Origin: Pseudofulvimonas gallinarii | GTDB taxonomy: Bacteria > Pseudomonadota > Gammaproteobacteria > Xanthomonadales > UBA2363 | NCBI RefSeq assembly: GCF_004343305.1 | Contig: NZ_SMAF01000019.1 | Location: 1-56,720 of the forward strand | Reading direction: 5' to 3' | DNA: 56,720 nucleotides | Part shown: one piece after another, positions 28,301 to 37,910 of the stretch | Layout: every line of letters begins with the position of its first letter | Numbering within the stretch: position 1 is the stretch's first letter | The notes under the pieces: model-generated | What the model saw: only the letters and a program-made list of their open reading frames with translations | Database searches by the model: none | What the model was told of the DNA's origin: nothing | Position numbers and translations under genes: made by a program

Positions 28301-28835
28301 CGGCCTCGGGTTGCCGCTGGTCGAGTTCCATGAAGCCGACGACGGCCCCGGACCCCATCCGCGCGCGTTGCTGCAGCCGGGGGAAGCGAAGGACGCCCTA
28401 CGGACACTCTTGGCGCTGCGCCTTCGCGGCCTGTGCGCGCCCCTGCCGTTCGCGCCCTACAGCGGCTGGGCCTTCTTCAACGCCGGCGACGACGGGGAGG
28501 CTGCCCTGCGCGCCGCCGCGCAATGCTGGCATGGCGGCGAATACCAGTTCGGTGAAAGCGGGCATCCGGCGATCCAGCTCGCGTTCCGCGGCCATGATCC
28601 CTTCGCCGACGATGACAGCAGCACCGCCTTCGCCGAACTGTCCAGGACGATCTTCTCGGCGCTCACGCCGGCCGCCGGCAACGATGGCGACAAGGCCAAG
28701 GGTGACGGCGGCGGTGCCGGACCCGACAGCGGCCCCGATGCCGGTGGCAGCCCGCCCGCCAAGGCGCCATCGCGCAAACGAAAGGCGGCCGCGCCGGACT
28801 CGACGCCCATCAAGTCATTCAGGGTGACCGGATGA
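25311..28835 (+). CDS. recC: RecBCD enzyme subunit RecC
   Basis: About 1174 residues, close to E. coli RecC. The N-terminal RLYHSNALDVLAGILAEVL matches the start of RecC (YHSN...LDVL), and later motifs such as DDDRFLFLQLFAAAQDVFYVSYLGAD and LNDGDYPRRDPAFGLNRL are typical. RecC is the inactivated helicase-like subunit that holds RecB and RecD and reads Chi in single-stranded DNA. An ATG four codons upstream (25299) is possible, but 25311 aligns better with RecC and lies ten bases after a CACAAT -10-like box. The last ~55 residues are a Gly/Asp/Pro then Lys/Arg-rich tail (about 1120-1160) absent from E. coli RecC. The stop overlaps recB (ATGA). Confidence 0.95.
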   Translation: MPVDGQPDFRLYHSNALDVLAGILAEVLRQPLPDVSPLQPETVLIPQVAMRRWLQATLAQQHGIVANIEFLTPGEFVGRVLDANVPGGDDDLDTPALHWRLYAALRDRALLARPAMAQIAAYLSASATDAGDALKGWTLAGELASVFEKYQAWRRDWLLRWEDGADPDDPQAILWRVIAASHSYRARRIQHYLDRFGADDRPLPQGLPARLFAFATLNVSPDVLRIIASQARVGTTHFFMPTPSRNDWGDMEVLRQRLREGEADPLADSAGDNRLLRAWGAAGRDFVALLGSYEVVHPRGEVSAFVDPDRRSGRTLAGDGLSDSLLHRLQGDLFHRRPPPPAVAGADDPRTPLPGVRWNDPSLQFHACHTRLRELQVLHDQLRALFEDKRFDPPLQPREVAVLAPDIDLYVPYLDAVFGAGAESARIPYAVADTSPLAGETLADVFVQLLGLPVSRFGLGEILDLVASAPIADAAGLDLPAIERLRGWLQEAGARWGLDARHREAHEAPADSSCTWQFALDRLILGHATGIDADIKAGDGLVAPLPLLEGSALDGLDTLVSLLRRLVRFQNRMGQAQTPAQWRELLLGMLDDLLPVPPGDDAGQRALKRLRTLVDDFARDAERAGFDEAVSCDIVSHHFASRLSDADTRAPLLTGGVSFARMVPMRLLPFRVICVLGLNDGDYPRRDPAFGLNRLTAVRGSPAWRPGDRSLRDDDRFLFLQLFAAAQDVFYVSYLGADPHDASTREPSALVSELLDEAARQHADAPAAAKALVVRHPLQPFAPAAFGAEGEPRRFSYRGHWHAAAAALAGHARSPLPPWFSGAPLPIEDTPARVSLDQLRRFLMSPAQAFIEQRLGLRLPEIDEGVEDREPLLPPSQGLERHALQRAVFEGVLRGEDDALLHARLRARALLPANRIGLRALQDLRDQLEPYARAFARWRDGKMPGSSGWLEVEVGGTVIHGRLDDVYEHGIMRLRLGKRSGPSVIRHGLDWLLASAAGLGLPLVEFHEADDGPGPHPRALLQPGEAKDALRTLLALRLRGLCAPLPFAPYSGWAFFNAGDDGEAALRAAAQCWHGGEYQFGESGHPAIQLAFRGHDPFADDDSSTAFAELSRTIFSALTPAAGNDGDKAKGDGGGAGPDSGPDAGGSPPAKAPSRKRKAAAPDSTPIKSFRVTG

Positions 28836-31800
28836 GCGGCGCATCCGAAGACCGCTACCTGAAGCTGTCCCTGGAAGGCGTGCATGCCATCGAGGCATCG
28901 GCCGGGACCGGCAAGACGTTCACGCTGGCGACGCTGGTGCTGCGCCTGCTGGTCGAGTGCCGCCTGCGCATCGGCGAAGTCCTCGCCGTCACCTTTACCG
29001 ATGCGGCCACACAGGAACTGCGGGCACGCATCCGCGCGCGCCTGCTGCTGGCGCTGAAGCTGCTTGACAGCGACAGGGCGGCACTGGATCCGCCGGATGC
29101 GAAGGTAACCGCCGCGGTGCTGAAGTCGTGGCTGCGGAAGAGTGGCGAGTCGCAGGCCGCGCTGCGGCTGCGCCTGCGCGAAGCGGCAGATGGCATCGAC
29201 CTGGCCTCGATCTTCACCATCCATGGTTTCTGCGCCCGCGTGCTGCGCGAGCATGCTTTGGAAAGCGGGCAGGGCTTCGATGCGCCGGAACTGCTGGCCA
29301 ACGATCGCCATCTGCGACGGGAGGTCGCCGCCGACCTGTGGCGTGCGCATGCCGTGGATCCCGTCGATGCCGACGGCTTGCTCGCATTGTGGCCGGAGGG
29401 CCCGGAGGCGCTGGCCGATGACCTGCCGGTGCTGGCAGCGGACATCGAACTGCGACCGTCGCGGCCGTCCAGGCCGGCAGACCCGACGCAGGAACTGCGG
29501 GATGCCGCCGACGCCCTGATGGCGGCGGTGCGCGACGACGGCGAGCGCTTCCGCAAGGCCCTCCTCGAGGCCATGACGGCGAAGGTCCTCAACGGCAACA
29601 GTTTCAAGGCGGGCTGGGTGCACGCGCTGTTCGACGACCTGCGCGCGTGGACCGAGGCCGGCGACAACGCGGTCCGGTTCCCCACGGACCTGCTGGCCAG
29701 GCTCGACCGCGACTTCCTTCTGGGCAAGACCAACAAGGGCAAGGAGGCGCTCTGTCCCGACTCGTCCATGTGCGCGGCTGTCAGGCGCTACGGCGAAGCG
29801 CAGCAGGCAATGGCCGGCTTCCTCGAACTGCGCTGCGCGCAGCTGCTGCACACCTTGCGTGCCGAAGCGCGCCATCGCCTGTCGCGGCGCAAGGCGCAGT
29901 TGCGCGTGCTGACCTATGACGACCTCATCGACCGCGTTGCCGATGCACTGACCGGTCCCTTCGCCGGGTCGCTGGCGATGCGGCTGCGCCAGCAGTATCG
30001 CGTCGCCCTCGTCGACGAATTCCAGGACACCGATCCACGGCAGTGGCTGATCTTCAACCGCGTTTTCGGCGCCGACAGCGACGCGCCGGCGCTGTTTCTG
30101 ATCGGCGATCCCAAGCAGGCGATCTACGGATTCCGCGGCGGTGATGTCGACACCTACCTGGCCGCGGTGCGGACTGCCGATGCCGCGCCGCCGCTTGACC
30201 GCAATTTCCGCTCGCGTCCCAGCGTGCTGAAGGCGGTGGAAACGCTCTACGACGCGGCCGGCGACGACGCCTTCCTCGTCGAAGGCATCCGCTTCCATCC
30301 GGTGTCGCCCGGCGGTGTACGCGCGGATGAGGATTTCCGGCTCGACAGGTCGAAGGCACCGGCGCTGACCATCTGGCAGGCGCCGCAGCCGGAGGCGGAC
30401 GGGAAAGGCAGGATCAGGTCCTACACCGCCGAGACGGCCCGTGCCCTTGCGACGCGCGCCTGCGTCGCGCAGATCCATCGCCTGCTCTCGGCGGCGCGTA
30501 CGGGCGGCGCGACGATCGACGGCGAAGCGCTGCGCCCCGGCCATATCGCCGTGCTGGTCCGTGCCCATCACGAGGCCACGCGTATCCGCGATGCATTGGC
30601 GGAAGCCGGCATCCCGGCGGTGGCAGCCGGACGGCGCAGCCTCTTCGACACCGCCGAAGCGCTGGAACTGCACGCACTGCTGCTGGCGCTGCTGCACTCG
30701 GCCGATGACGGCCGCCTGCGCGCGGCACTGGCAACGGTGCTGGTCGGCATGGACGCCCGCGCGATCGCCGGGCTCGATCGCGACGGACCGGCCCTGCGCG
30801 ACGCACGCCTGCGCGCGCTGCACTGGCGCGAGCGCCTGCAGCGCGGCGGCGTGCTCGCGCTGGTCAACGAGTTGTGCGCCGCGAACGCCGGACGGCTGTT
30901 CGGCCTGCTCGACGGCGAACGTCGGGTCAGCAATTACCTGCAGCTGGCCGAACAGTTGCAGGATGTGCAGGCGCGGACGCTGGGACTGGCCGGCCTGGTC
31001 GACTGGCTTGCGCGCGCGATCGCGGAGGCCGACAGCAGCGACGAGACACAGATGCTGCGTCTGGAATCCGATGCCCGCCGCGTGCAGGTGTTGACGCTGC
31101 ACAAGAGCAAGGGCCTGGAATATCCGCTGGTGTTCCTGCCCTTCGCCACCATTGGCGGCAAGACGCGCTCGCCCGGCCGCCACGTCACCGTGCGCGAGTC
31201 GGGCCGCCGCGTGCTGCACTGGAGGTTGCCGCTGGCCAACCCGGGATGGACGCAGGCGGCCGTCGCCTGGGAAGAGGCGCAGCGCGCCGAGGACGCGCGC
31301 CTGCTCTATGTCGGCCTGACCCGCGCCAGCCACGCGCTCTGGCTGGCGACTGGACCGTTCAATGGCCAGGCGGCGACCCCGCTGGGCCGGATGCTGGCCG
31401 ACCTCGGCGCGCTTGCGCGCGCGGGGAAGAAAACGATCCGGCTGGATGACGGCACGCCCCCGCAATCGCTGGCCTGGCTGCCGCCGGACGGCGACGGCAT
31501 GCTGCCGCCGGCACGACGGCCGCGGCGATCGCTGGCTTCCGACTGGTGGATCTACAGCTTCACGCAGTTACGGCACGCCGACGCCGGACACGCGGCAACG
31601 GCCGCGGCGACCGAAACGCCAGCGGCCGCCGCCGACGAGCCGGCACTGGACGTCGCCGACATCGACGCCGGCACGGTGGGCACGATCGATGCGTTGCTGG
31701 GCGGCTCGCGATTCGGCAACGCCCTGCATGCGGCGCTGGAACGCGTCGATTTCGCCGCCTGGTCGGACTGGCGTCCGGGCGACGGCGCGCCGCCGGGACA

Positions 31801-32461
31801 AACGCCGCTCCTGGTCGAAGCGCTGCGTGGCGAGGGTTATACCCGCGAGCACCTGGATGCCGGCGTCGAAGTGCTGGTTTCGCTGGTCGGTCGCACGCTG
31901 ACCACGCCGCTCCCGGAAGGTGGCGCGCTGTGCGGCCTGCCCGCGCCTTCGCGCCGCGCCGAGATCGAGTTCCACTTCGCGATGCAGCGCACGCCGGTGC
32001 CCGCCCTGGTCGAACTGCTGCACCGCCATGGCGTGGTCACGGCGCGACGCGGTTTCGGACTGCGCCAGCGCCTGGAAGGCCTGATGACCGGCAAGATCGA
32101 CCTCACCTATGTACGCGACGGCCGCTGGTACGTGCTCGACTACAAGTCGAACCGGCTGCCGCGGTACGACGCAGCCGGCATTGCCGAGGCCATGGCGCAG
32201 GGCGAGTACGACCTGCAGGCCTTGATCTACACCCTGGCGCTGCACCGATGGCTGCGCTTCCGGCTCGGCGATGCCTACGACTACGGACGTGATTTCGGCG
32301 GCGTGCGCTACCTGTTCTGTCGTGGCCTCGACGGCAGCGGCGAACGCGGCATCCATGCCCATCGTTTCGCGCCGGAACTGGTCGCCGGTCTTGACGCCCT
32401 GTTCGCCGCGCGCGCGGACGCGGCGGACGGCGACGGAGAGGCGGCGGAGGACGAGTCATGA
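28832..32461 (+). CDS. recB: RecBCD enzyme subunit RecB (helicase-nuclease)
   Basis: 1209 residues. This is the 3'-5' helicase and nuclease subunit of exonuclease V, acting in double-strand break repair and degradation of foreign DNA. Walker A EASAGTGKTF is at residues 21-30; motif II VDEFQDTDPRQW and the UvrD-type motifs IGDPKQAIYGFRGGD and LLYVGLTRA follow. The C-terminal nuclease domain shows GLMTGKIDL and YVLDYKSN at about 1080-1105, with the metal-binding Asp...Asp-Tyr-Lys arrangement. Start and stop codons overlap recC and recD as ATGA, so the three subunits are translationally coupled. Confidence 0.97.
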   Translation: MSGASEDRYLKLSLEGVHAIEASAGTGKTFTLATLVLRLLVECRLRIGEVLAVTFTDAATQELRARIRARLLLALKLLDSDRAALDPPDAKVTAAVLKSWLRKSGESQAALRLRLREAADGIDLASIFTIHGFCARVLREHALESGQGFDAPELLANDRHLRREVAADLWRAHAVDPVDADGLLALWPEGPEALADDLPVLAADIELRPSRPSRPADPTQELRDAADALMAAVRDDGERFRKALLEAMTAKVLNGNSFKAGWVHALFDDLRAWTEAGDNAVRFPTDLLARLDRDFLLGKTNKGKEALCPDSSMCAAVRRYGEAQQAMAGFLELRCAQLLHTLRAEARHRLSRRKAQLRVLTYDDLIDRVADALTGPFAGSLAMRLRQQYRVALVDEFQDTDPRQWLIFNRVFGADSDAPALFLIGDPKQAIYGFRGGDVDTYLAAVRTADAAPPLDRNFRSRPSVLKAVETLYDAAGDDAFLVEGIRFHPVSPGGVRADEDFRLDRSKAPALTIWQAPQPEADGKGRIRSYTAETARALATRACVAQIHRLLSAARTGGATIDGEALRPGHIAVLVRAHHEATRIRDALAEAGIPAVAAGRRSLFDTAEALELHALLLALLHSADDGRLRAALATVLVGMDARAIAGLDRDGPALRDARLRALHWRERLQRGGVLALVNELCAANAGRLFGLLDGERRVSNYLQLAEQLQDVQARTLGLAGLVDWLARAIAEADSSDETQMLRLESDARRVQVLTLHKSKGLEYPLVFLPFATIGGKTRSPGRHVTVRESGRRVLHWRLPLANPGWTQAAVAWEEAQRAEDARLLYVGLTRASHALWLATGPFNGQAATPLGRMLADLGALARAGKKTIRLDDGTPPQSLAWLPPDGDGMLPPARRPRRSLASDWWIYSFTQLRHADAGHAATAAATETPAAAADEPALDVADIDAGTVGTIDALLGGSRFGNALHAALERVDFAAWSDWRPGDGAPPGQTPLLVEALRGEGYTREHLDAGVEVLVSLVGRTLTTPLPEGGALCGLPAPSRRAEIEFHFAMQRTPVPALVELLHRHGVVTARRGFGLRQRLEGLMTGKIDLTYVRDGRWYVLDYKSNRLPRYDAAGIAEAMAQGEYDLQALIYTLALHRWLRFRLGDAYDYGRDFGGVRYLFCRGLDGSGERGIHAHRFAPELVAGLDALFAARADAADGDGEAAEDES

Positions 32462-34323
32462 GCGCGACGCCGCTGTTCGACGCTCTACGGTCCTCCGCGC
32501 AACTGCGCACGCTCGACCTGGCGTTCGCGCAGGCGCTGCGACGCCTTGAGCCGGACACTGACGACCGCGTGCTCGCTGCGGCCGCGCTGGCATCGTTCGC
32601 CATCGCCAACGGCCACGCCGGTTTCGCCATCGAAAATCCCGGGGAACTGCTGGCGCTCGACCCTCCCTGGCCTGCGGCGGCTGACTGGGCCGATGCCCTG
32701 CGCCGGTCGCGCTGGTGCGCGCTGCCTGCGGCCGGCAACGAGGTGGCGGCGCCGGATGCGCCGCTGGTGCTGGAAAGCGGCCTGGTCTACCTGCGCCGCT
32801 ATCGCGAATACGAGCGCCAGCTGGCGGCGGGACTTAAGCGCATCGCAGGCAACACGGTCGACGCGGGCGATCCAGCGAAGCTGGCAGCGCTGTTCGCGGT
32901 CCTCTTTCCCGGTAAAGACCGTGGCGATGACCGCCAGGCACGCGCTGCCGCGCTGGCGCTTCTTCATCCGCTGCTGCTGGTCACCGGAGGACCCGGCACC
33001 GGCAAGACGACCACCATCACGCGACTGCTGGTGCTGCTCGCCGAACAGGCGGCGCAGTCCGGCAAGCCGGCGCCACGGATCGCGCTGGCGGCACCGACCG
33101 GCCGTGCCGCCGAACGCATGGCCGAAAGCCTGCGCCTGGCGATGCAGTCGCTGGCCGTCGCCGGTGTCGATGCGGACAGGCTGGCGGCGTTGCCGGACAG
33201 CGGCAGTACGCTGCATCGCCTGCTCGGCACGATTCCCGATTCGCCGCAGTTCCGCCATCACGCCGGCAACCCGCTGCCGTTCGACGTCGTCGTCATCGAC
33301 GAGGCGTCTATGATCGACCTGCCGCTGATGGCGAAGCTGGTCGATGCGATCGCGGCGCACACACGCCTGATCCTGATCGGCGATCCCGACCAGTTGCCGT
33401 CGGTGGAGGCCGGCGACGTGCTGAGCGGCATCCTGCGCGCGGCCGGTGCCGGTGACCGCGTCGATCCTCCGGATGCCGATGCGCTGGCACCGCTGCTGGG
33501 CCGGCTGCCCGCGGCGTCGACCCGTGAGCAAGCGGAGCAGGCCTTCCGGGGCCGACGCGTCCACCTGCTGCGCGGCTGGCGCCAGAGCGAATCACTGCAG
33601 TTGGCGCCGCTGGCGGAGGCGACGCGCAGCGGCGATGCCGACACGGCGCTGGCGCTGCTGCGCAGCGGTGGACTCGCCAACGTCCACTTCCACGAAGGCG
33701 AGGGCGATCCGCTGCAGACGCATGGCGCGCAGCTGCTGGCGCACTGGCGCGCGCTGGCCGAGGCGGCAAGTCCGGCCGCGGCGCTGGCGATGGCCGCGCG
33801 TCTTCGCGTGCTCACGGCCGTGCGCGAAGGCCCGCAGGGCGCGCGCAGCCTCAATGCCCGCATCGAGGAACTGCTGGGTGGCGGCCAGCGTCGCCTCGAT
33901 GCGCACTTCCATGGCCGCCTGCTGCTGGTCACCGAGAACAGCTACCGGCATGGCCTGTTCAACGGCGACATCGGCATCTGTTTCGACGACGGCCAAGGCC
34001 GCGTGATGGCCTGGTTCCCCGGCGTCGATCCTTCCAGCCCGCGCGTGTTCCATCCCGCCGCATTGCCCGCGCACGACAGCGCCTTCGCCATGACCGTGCA
34101 CAAGTCGCAGGGCAGCGAGTTCGACAGCGTCTGGCTGCTGCTGCCCCAGCGCGGCAACCGCGTGCTCAGTCGCGAACTGGTCTATACCGGCATCACCCGT
34201 GCGCGCAGCGAGCTGCACCTGGCCGCAGGCGAAGCCGTGCTGCGCGAAGCGCTGGCGCGCCACGCCAGCCGCTGTTCCGGGCTGGCCGGGCGTCTGGTGG
34301 CTGAGGACCGCGATCCAGCGTGA
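32458..34323 (+). CDS. recD: RecBCD enzyme subunit RecD (5'-3' helicase)
   Basis: 621 residues, the usual size. Walker A TGGPGTGKTTTITRLLV is near residue 175, Walker B VVIDEASMIDLPLM follows, and the C-terminal FAMTVHKSQGSEFDSVWL and VYTGITRARSEL are the SF1B helicase signatures of RecD. RecD is the fast 5'-3' motor of RecBCD. It is the last gene of the operon; no clear T-run terminator follows before the next gene at 34545. Confidence 0.96.
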   Translation: MSATPLFDALRSSAQLRTLDLAFAQALRRLEPDTDDRVLAAAALASFAIANGHAGFAIENPGELLALDPPWPAAADWADALRRSRWCALPAAGNEVAAPDAPLVLESGLVYLRRYREYERQLAAGLKRIAGNTVDAGDPAKLAALFAVLFPGKDRGDDRQARAAALALLHPLLLVTGGPGTGKTTTITRLLVLLAEQAAQSGKPAPRIALAAPTGRAAERMAESLRLAMQSLAVAGVDADRLAALPDSGSTLHRLLGTIPDSPQFRHHAGNPLPFDVVVIDEASMIDLPLMAKLVDAIAAHTRLILIGDPDQLPSVEAGDVLSGILRAAGAGDRVDPPDADALAPLLGRLPAASTREQAEQAFRGRRVHLLRGWRQSESLQLAPLAEATRSGDADTALALLRSGGLANVHFHEGEGDPLQTHGAQLLAHWRALAEAASPAAALAMAARLRVLTAVREGPQGARSLNARIEELLGGGQRRLDAHFHGRLLLVTENSYRHGLFNGDIGICFDDGQGRVMAWFPGVDPSSPRVFHPAALPAHDSAFAMTVHKSQGSEFDSVWLLLPQRGNRVLSRELVYTGITRARSELHLAAGEAVLREALARHASRCSGLAGRLVAEDRDPA

Positions 34324-34544
34324 TGCCGTTGCCGTCGCGGGCCGCGGAGCGGTCGGCGCCGGTGCCCGCGCACGAATGCTCCGCCACGTCACCGTCGGGA
34401 TGCAGATGCCGGCTTGCCGAAGCGCTCCCGGCCCGCGACCGGCCGGCTCGCCCCTGATCGTCCTCCAGGAATGTCGCAACCGGGCTCCGGACCGCGTTAC
34501 GCGCAGTCGCGGCAGCAGGCCGTACACCAAGGAGGACCCGGGGA

Positions 34545-36839
34545 GTGTTGATATCGATCTTGTGGCGCGGCATCGGTTGTGCCTGCGTCCTCATCCTGAT
34601 TTCGGGCGGCCCGTTCGCCCGCGCGGCGGTCTTCACCGTCGGCAATGACAATGACTGCCATTATCAGCAGGTGCAGGCGGCAATCGACGCCCTCCCTGCG
34701 GGCGGCAGCCATGAAATCCGCATCAAGAGTGGCACTTACACCGCGCAGGCGATCAAGATCGAAAGCCGGGCGCTGACCCTGAGCGGGGGCTATGCCTCGT
34801 GCGGCGCGACGGCCGCCAATGGCCTCAGTCGACTGGATGGAACCGGCGGCAACCTCGACAGCGTGATCACCATCACCGGTTCCAGCGACATCGTCCTGGC
34901 CGGGCTGGTGATCGAGAACGGCGATGAAACCCCCTCGTCGCACGGTGGCGGCATCGACTTTGACGGCGTCGGAACCCTGCTGGTCAAGGACACCACGATC
35001 AGCGGCAATTACGCCGGCTATGGAGGGGGCATCAACTTCAACGCACCTGCCGGTTCGACCCTCTACATCGACGCCAACACGCAGATCATCCACAACACCG
35101 CCCAGTACTCCGGTGGCGGCGTGCGCATTACCGGCGGCGCCGAGCTGAGGATGGAGGGAACCGGTGTGATGGTGGCCTGGAACTCCGCCCTGGGCACCAT
35201 TCCGGGCGCCGGCGAAAGTGGTGGCTACGGCGGCGGCATCCTGGTCGCCAACGGTTCGGAGGCGACCATCACCGCCGGCCAGTTCCTGGAAGCACCGCTG
35301 ATCTTCGACAACAGCGCCCGCTATGGCGGTGGCATCGCGGTGAATGCGGACACCAACGGCGCGAGCACACTGCGCATGTTCAGCCGCCAGGCCGGCAAGC
35401 CCCTGCGTATCGGCAGCAATCGTGCCAGCCGTACCGGCGGTGGCATCCACCTGTCCGGCAGCAGCGTCGCCGATTTCGCCCGTGCCTGCCTGTGGGACGT
35501 GTCGCTGATCGACAACGTGGCGCAGAACGGCGCCGCGCTCTATGCCGATTCGCCCGGCAACAGCCGGCCATCGGTGAGCATCAATGCCGACACCCAGTAT
35601 TGCGGGCTGCGACCACAGTTCAGCCAGCCGTGTGGGGCCGGGGCTGGCTGTGGCCTCGTCTCCGGCAACCGCACCCGCACAGCCGACGACCAGCACGTCG
35701 ATGGCGCCATCATCCTCATGCAGAACCGCTCGCGCTTCTCGGCAATGGCGCTGCGCCTGATCGAGAACGAAGGTGGCAGCCTCTATCACGCCTTCACGGA
35801 CGGCGACACCAGCCACAGTTTCCGTGCCTGCCTGGCGGCCGACAACGTGGTGACTGGCCCCCTGTTCCGCTTCGAGGGCGACCGCGACTTCATCTTCGAG
35901 GGCTGCACGGTGACCGGCAATGCCATTCCCGGCGGCAGCAGCGTGATCAGCCGCACGGGAAGCGGCAGGCTGTGGAACTCCATCGTCTGGCAACCCGCCC
36001 GCCAGGTCGTCAACGGCGGACCGGTGGTCTCGGCCAGTGCCGTGATTGCCAACGAATCGACCTCGCTGTACGGCATCGGCAACCAGGTCTGGGTGAGCAC
36101 GCCGCTGTTCGCCGATCCGGTCAGGGGCGACTACCGGCCCCACCCGGCCTCGCCAGCCGTGGATGTCATCGATGTACCGCAGTTCCCCACCGACGTTGAG
36201 GGCCACTGGCGCAGCGTCGATCTGCCCATCGTCCCCAACTACCACGGCCCGGCGGACATCGGCGCCTACGAGCTGCGCGACCAGCTCTCGCTGGTGCGCA
36301 ATGGCGATTTCAATGGCGACCTGCGCTACTGGGTCGGCCCGCCGGCGATGAGCTATAGCAGCAACGGCAATGTCAGCGGCGACGGTGCCTCGGGCGTGTT
36401 GCGACTCTCCGGCCCGGTGGCACAGGGGGAATCGATCGCCGCCATGCAATGCGTGCCACTGCCGGGTCCGGGCACGTACTGGCTGCAGGCGTGGGCGCGG
36501 ACGACCGGCGCGCCGATCCTGGGTGCCGATTCCGCGCTGATCGGATGGAGCGTGATTCCCGACGATCCGGCCCACGACTGCACAGGCACGCAGGCCGGAT
36601 ACGACCAGGTCCTGGCTGGACTGGGTGGCACCTGGCGGCAGCTGGAGCCGCAGGCCGTGGAGCTGGATGCGCGGAACTGGTCCGGCCGTGCCAGCCTGAG
36701 GCTGGTCCTGATCGCCAAGGACAACGCGGTGACCGGCGGCAGCCAGAGCGTCACCGCGGAATTCGATGGCATCAGGTTGACACCGGCCGAGCCACCCTCG
36801 GACGACCTGATCTTCGCCAACGGTTTCGATTTCGATTGA
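34545..36839 (+). CDS. Secreted beta-helix protein with CBM-like domain and IFANGFD tail
   Basis: 764 residues starting at GTG, chosen because AAGGAGG lies nine bases upstream; a TTG one codon on is less likely. Signal peptide: WRGIGCACVLILISGGPFARA. A parallel beta-helix rich in GGGI/GGGV turns (SHGGGIDFDGVGTLL, YGGGINFNAPAGS, YSGGGVRITGG) fills about 60-560 and closes with a PHPASPAVDV...DIGAYE choice-of-anchor-Q-like segment. Then comes a jelly-roll, carbohydrate-binding-like domain (LVRNGDFNGDLRYWVG, LPGPGTYWLQAWARTTGAP). The protein ends LIFANGFDFD, the same tag as several other secreted proteins here. Its own terminator follows. Function unknown. Confidence 0.85.
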   Translation: MLISILWRGIGCACVLILISGGPFARAAVFTVGNDNDCHYQQVQAAIDALPAGGSHEIRIKSGTYTAQAIKIESRALTLSGGYASCGATAANGLSRLDGTGGNLDSVITITGSSDIVLAGLVIENGDETPSSHGGGIDFDGVGTLLVKDTTISGNYAGYGGGINFNAPAGSTLYIDANTQIIHNTAQYSGGGVRITGGAELRMEGTGVMVAWNSALGTIPGAGESGGYGGGILVANGSEATITAGQFLEAPLIFDNSARYGGGIAVNADTNGASTLRMFSRQAGKPLRIGSNRASRTGGGIHLSGSSVADFARACLWDVSLIDNVAQNGAALYADSPGNSRPSVSINADTQYCGLRPQFSQPCGAGAGCGLVSGNRTRTADDQHVDGAIILMQNRSRFSAMALRLIENEGGSLYHAFTDGDTSHSFRACLAADNVVTGPLFRFEGDRDFIFEGCTVTGNAIPGGSSVISRTGSGRLWNSIVWQPARQVVNGGPVVSASAVIANESTSLYGIGNQVWVSTPLFADPVRGDYRPHPASPAVDVIDVPQFPTDVEGHWRSVDLPIVPNYHGPADIGAYELRDQLSLVRNGDFNGDLRYWVGPPAMSYSSNGNVSGDGASGVLRLSGPVAQGESIAAMQCVPLPGPGTYWLQAWARTTGAPILGADSALIGWSVIPDDPAHDCTGTQAGYDQVLAGLGGTWRQLEPQAVELDARNWSGRASLRLVLIAKDNAVTGGSQSVTAEFDGIRLTPAEPPSDDLIFANGFDFD

Positions 36840-36862
36840 GCCGCGCCCACGGCGCCGGGATT

Positions 36863-36895
36863 GCGGTGACCGGCGCACCGGTCACCGCTTTTTTT
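36863..36895 (+). terminator. Rho-independent terminator after the beta-helix gene
   Basis: An 11-base-pair perfect stem, gcggtgaccgg with ccggtcaccgc, around cgca, followed by seven T. It separates this gene from the convergent egtD. Confidence 0.93.
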
Positions 36896-36950
36896 CTCCG
36901 GTTCCCGCGGTCCCGGACAGGGTCGGCCGCGGGTGGCGAGTCCGGCGCGG

Positions 36951-37910
36951 TCAGGACGAGCGTGACAGCAGGCGCAGGCCGAAGCCGGTGCCCTGGTCGC
37001 CCCAGCCGTCGATGACCCGCAACCCGGCCTGTGAAGCCAGTGCCGCGAAGCTCTCGTCGCGGTACTTGTGGCTGTATTCGACGCGCATCGCCTCGTCGGC
37101 GGCGAAGTCCACGGTCCGTCCGGCGACCTGCACGGTCTGTTCGCGCAGGCTGACGATATCGGTCTCGATGCGCTCGCGTTCCTGTGCGTAGCGAGCGCGG
37201 TGCGCGAAGGCGCCGAGGTCGAAATCGGCGCCCAGCTCGCGGTTGATGCGCGCCAGCAGGTTGAGCGTGAAGGCGGCGGTGATGCCGGCGGCATCGTTGT
37301 AGGCCGCCTCGATGCGCCTGGGGTTCTTCACCAGGTCGATGCCGATCAGGGCCATGCCGTCGTCGGCGATGGTGGCTGCCATGGAACGCAGCAGCGCCAC
37401 CGCTTCGTCGTCGCGGAAGTTGCCCAGCGTCGAGCCGGGGAAAAACACCAGCACCCGGCCACCTTCGCCGGCAAGGGGCAGGTCCAGCGGTTGCGTGAAG
37501 TCGGCGAGCAGCGGATGCATCGCCAGGCCGGGAAAGCGCGCGCCCAGTCGCGCGACGCTGGCGTTCAGCGCCTTCGGCGAGATCTCCACCGGCGTGTAGG
37601 CGCGCGGCGCGTCCAGCCCGGCCAGCAGGGTGCGTGTCTTCAACCCGCTGCCACTGCCGTACTCGACGACATGGCATTGCCGGCCGACGCGCGCGGCGAT
37701 GGCCGGCATGCTCTGCGCCAGCAGACCCTGCTCGACCCGCGTGAGGTAATACTCCGGCTGTCGCGTGATCGCCTCGAACAGCGCCGAGCCCCGGGCGTCG
37801 TAGAAATACTTCGAAGGCAGTCGCTTCGGCCGCCGGCTGAGTCCGGCGATGACGTCGCGGCGCAGCGTCGCCGACGGATCGGCCTGGCCGTCTGCGGGGA
37901 TGGAATTCAT
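36951..37910 (-). CDS. egtD: L-histidine N-alpha-methyltransferase EgtD
   Basis: 319 residues. This is the first enzyme of ergothioneine synthesis, which trimethylates histidine to hercynine using SAM. Typical sequence: RLPSKYFYDARGSALFEAI, TRVEQGLL, the SAM motif VVEYGSGSGLKTRTLL, FFPGSTLGNF, IGIDLVKNP, AYNDAAGITAAFTLNLL and YSHKY. The ATG overlaps the stop of egtB (ATGA), giving a coupled egtB-egtD pair. A longer open frame upstream is only read-through of the egtB region in another frame. Confidence 0.96.
   Translation of the reverse strand: MNSIPADGQADPSATLRRDVIAGLSRRPKRLPSKYFYDARGSALFEAITRQPEYYLTRVEQGLLAQSMPAIAARVGRQCHVVEYGSGSGLKTRTLLAGLDAPRAYTPVEISPKALNASVARLGARFPGLAMHPLLADFTQPLDLPLAGEGGRVLVFFPGSTLGNFRDDEAVALLRSMAATIADDGMALIGIDLVKNPRRIEAAYNDAAGITAAFTLNLLARINRELGADFDLGAFAHRARYAQERERIETDIVSLREQTVQVAGRTVDFAADEAMRVEYSHKYRDESFAALASQAGLRVIDGWGDQGTGFGLRLLSRSS

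Noticed and set aside
28457-31465. 1002-codon minus-strand frame across recC/recB
   Set aside because: It opposes well-conserved RecC and RecB sequence and has no recognisable motif.
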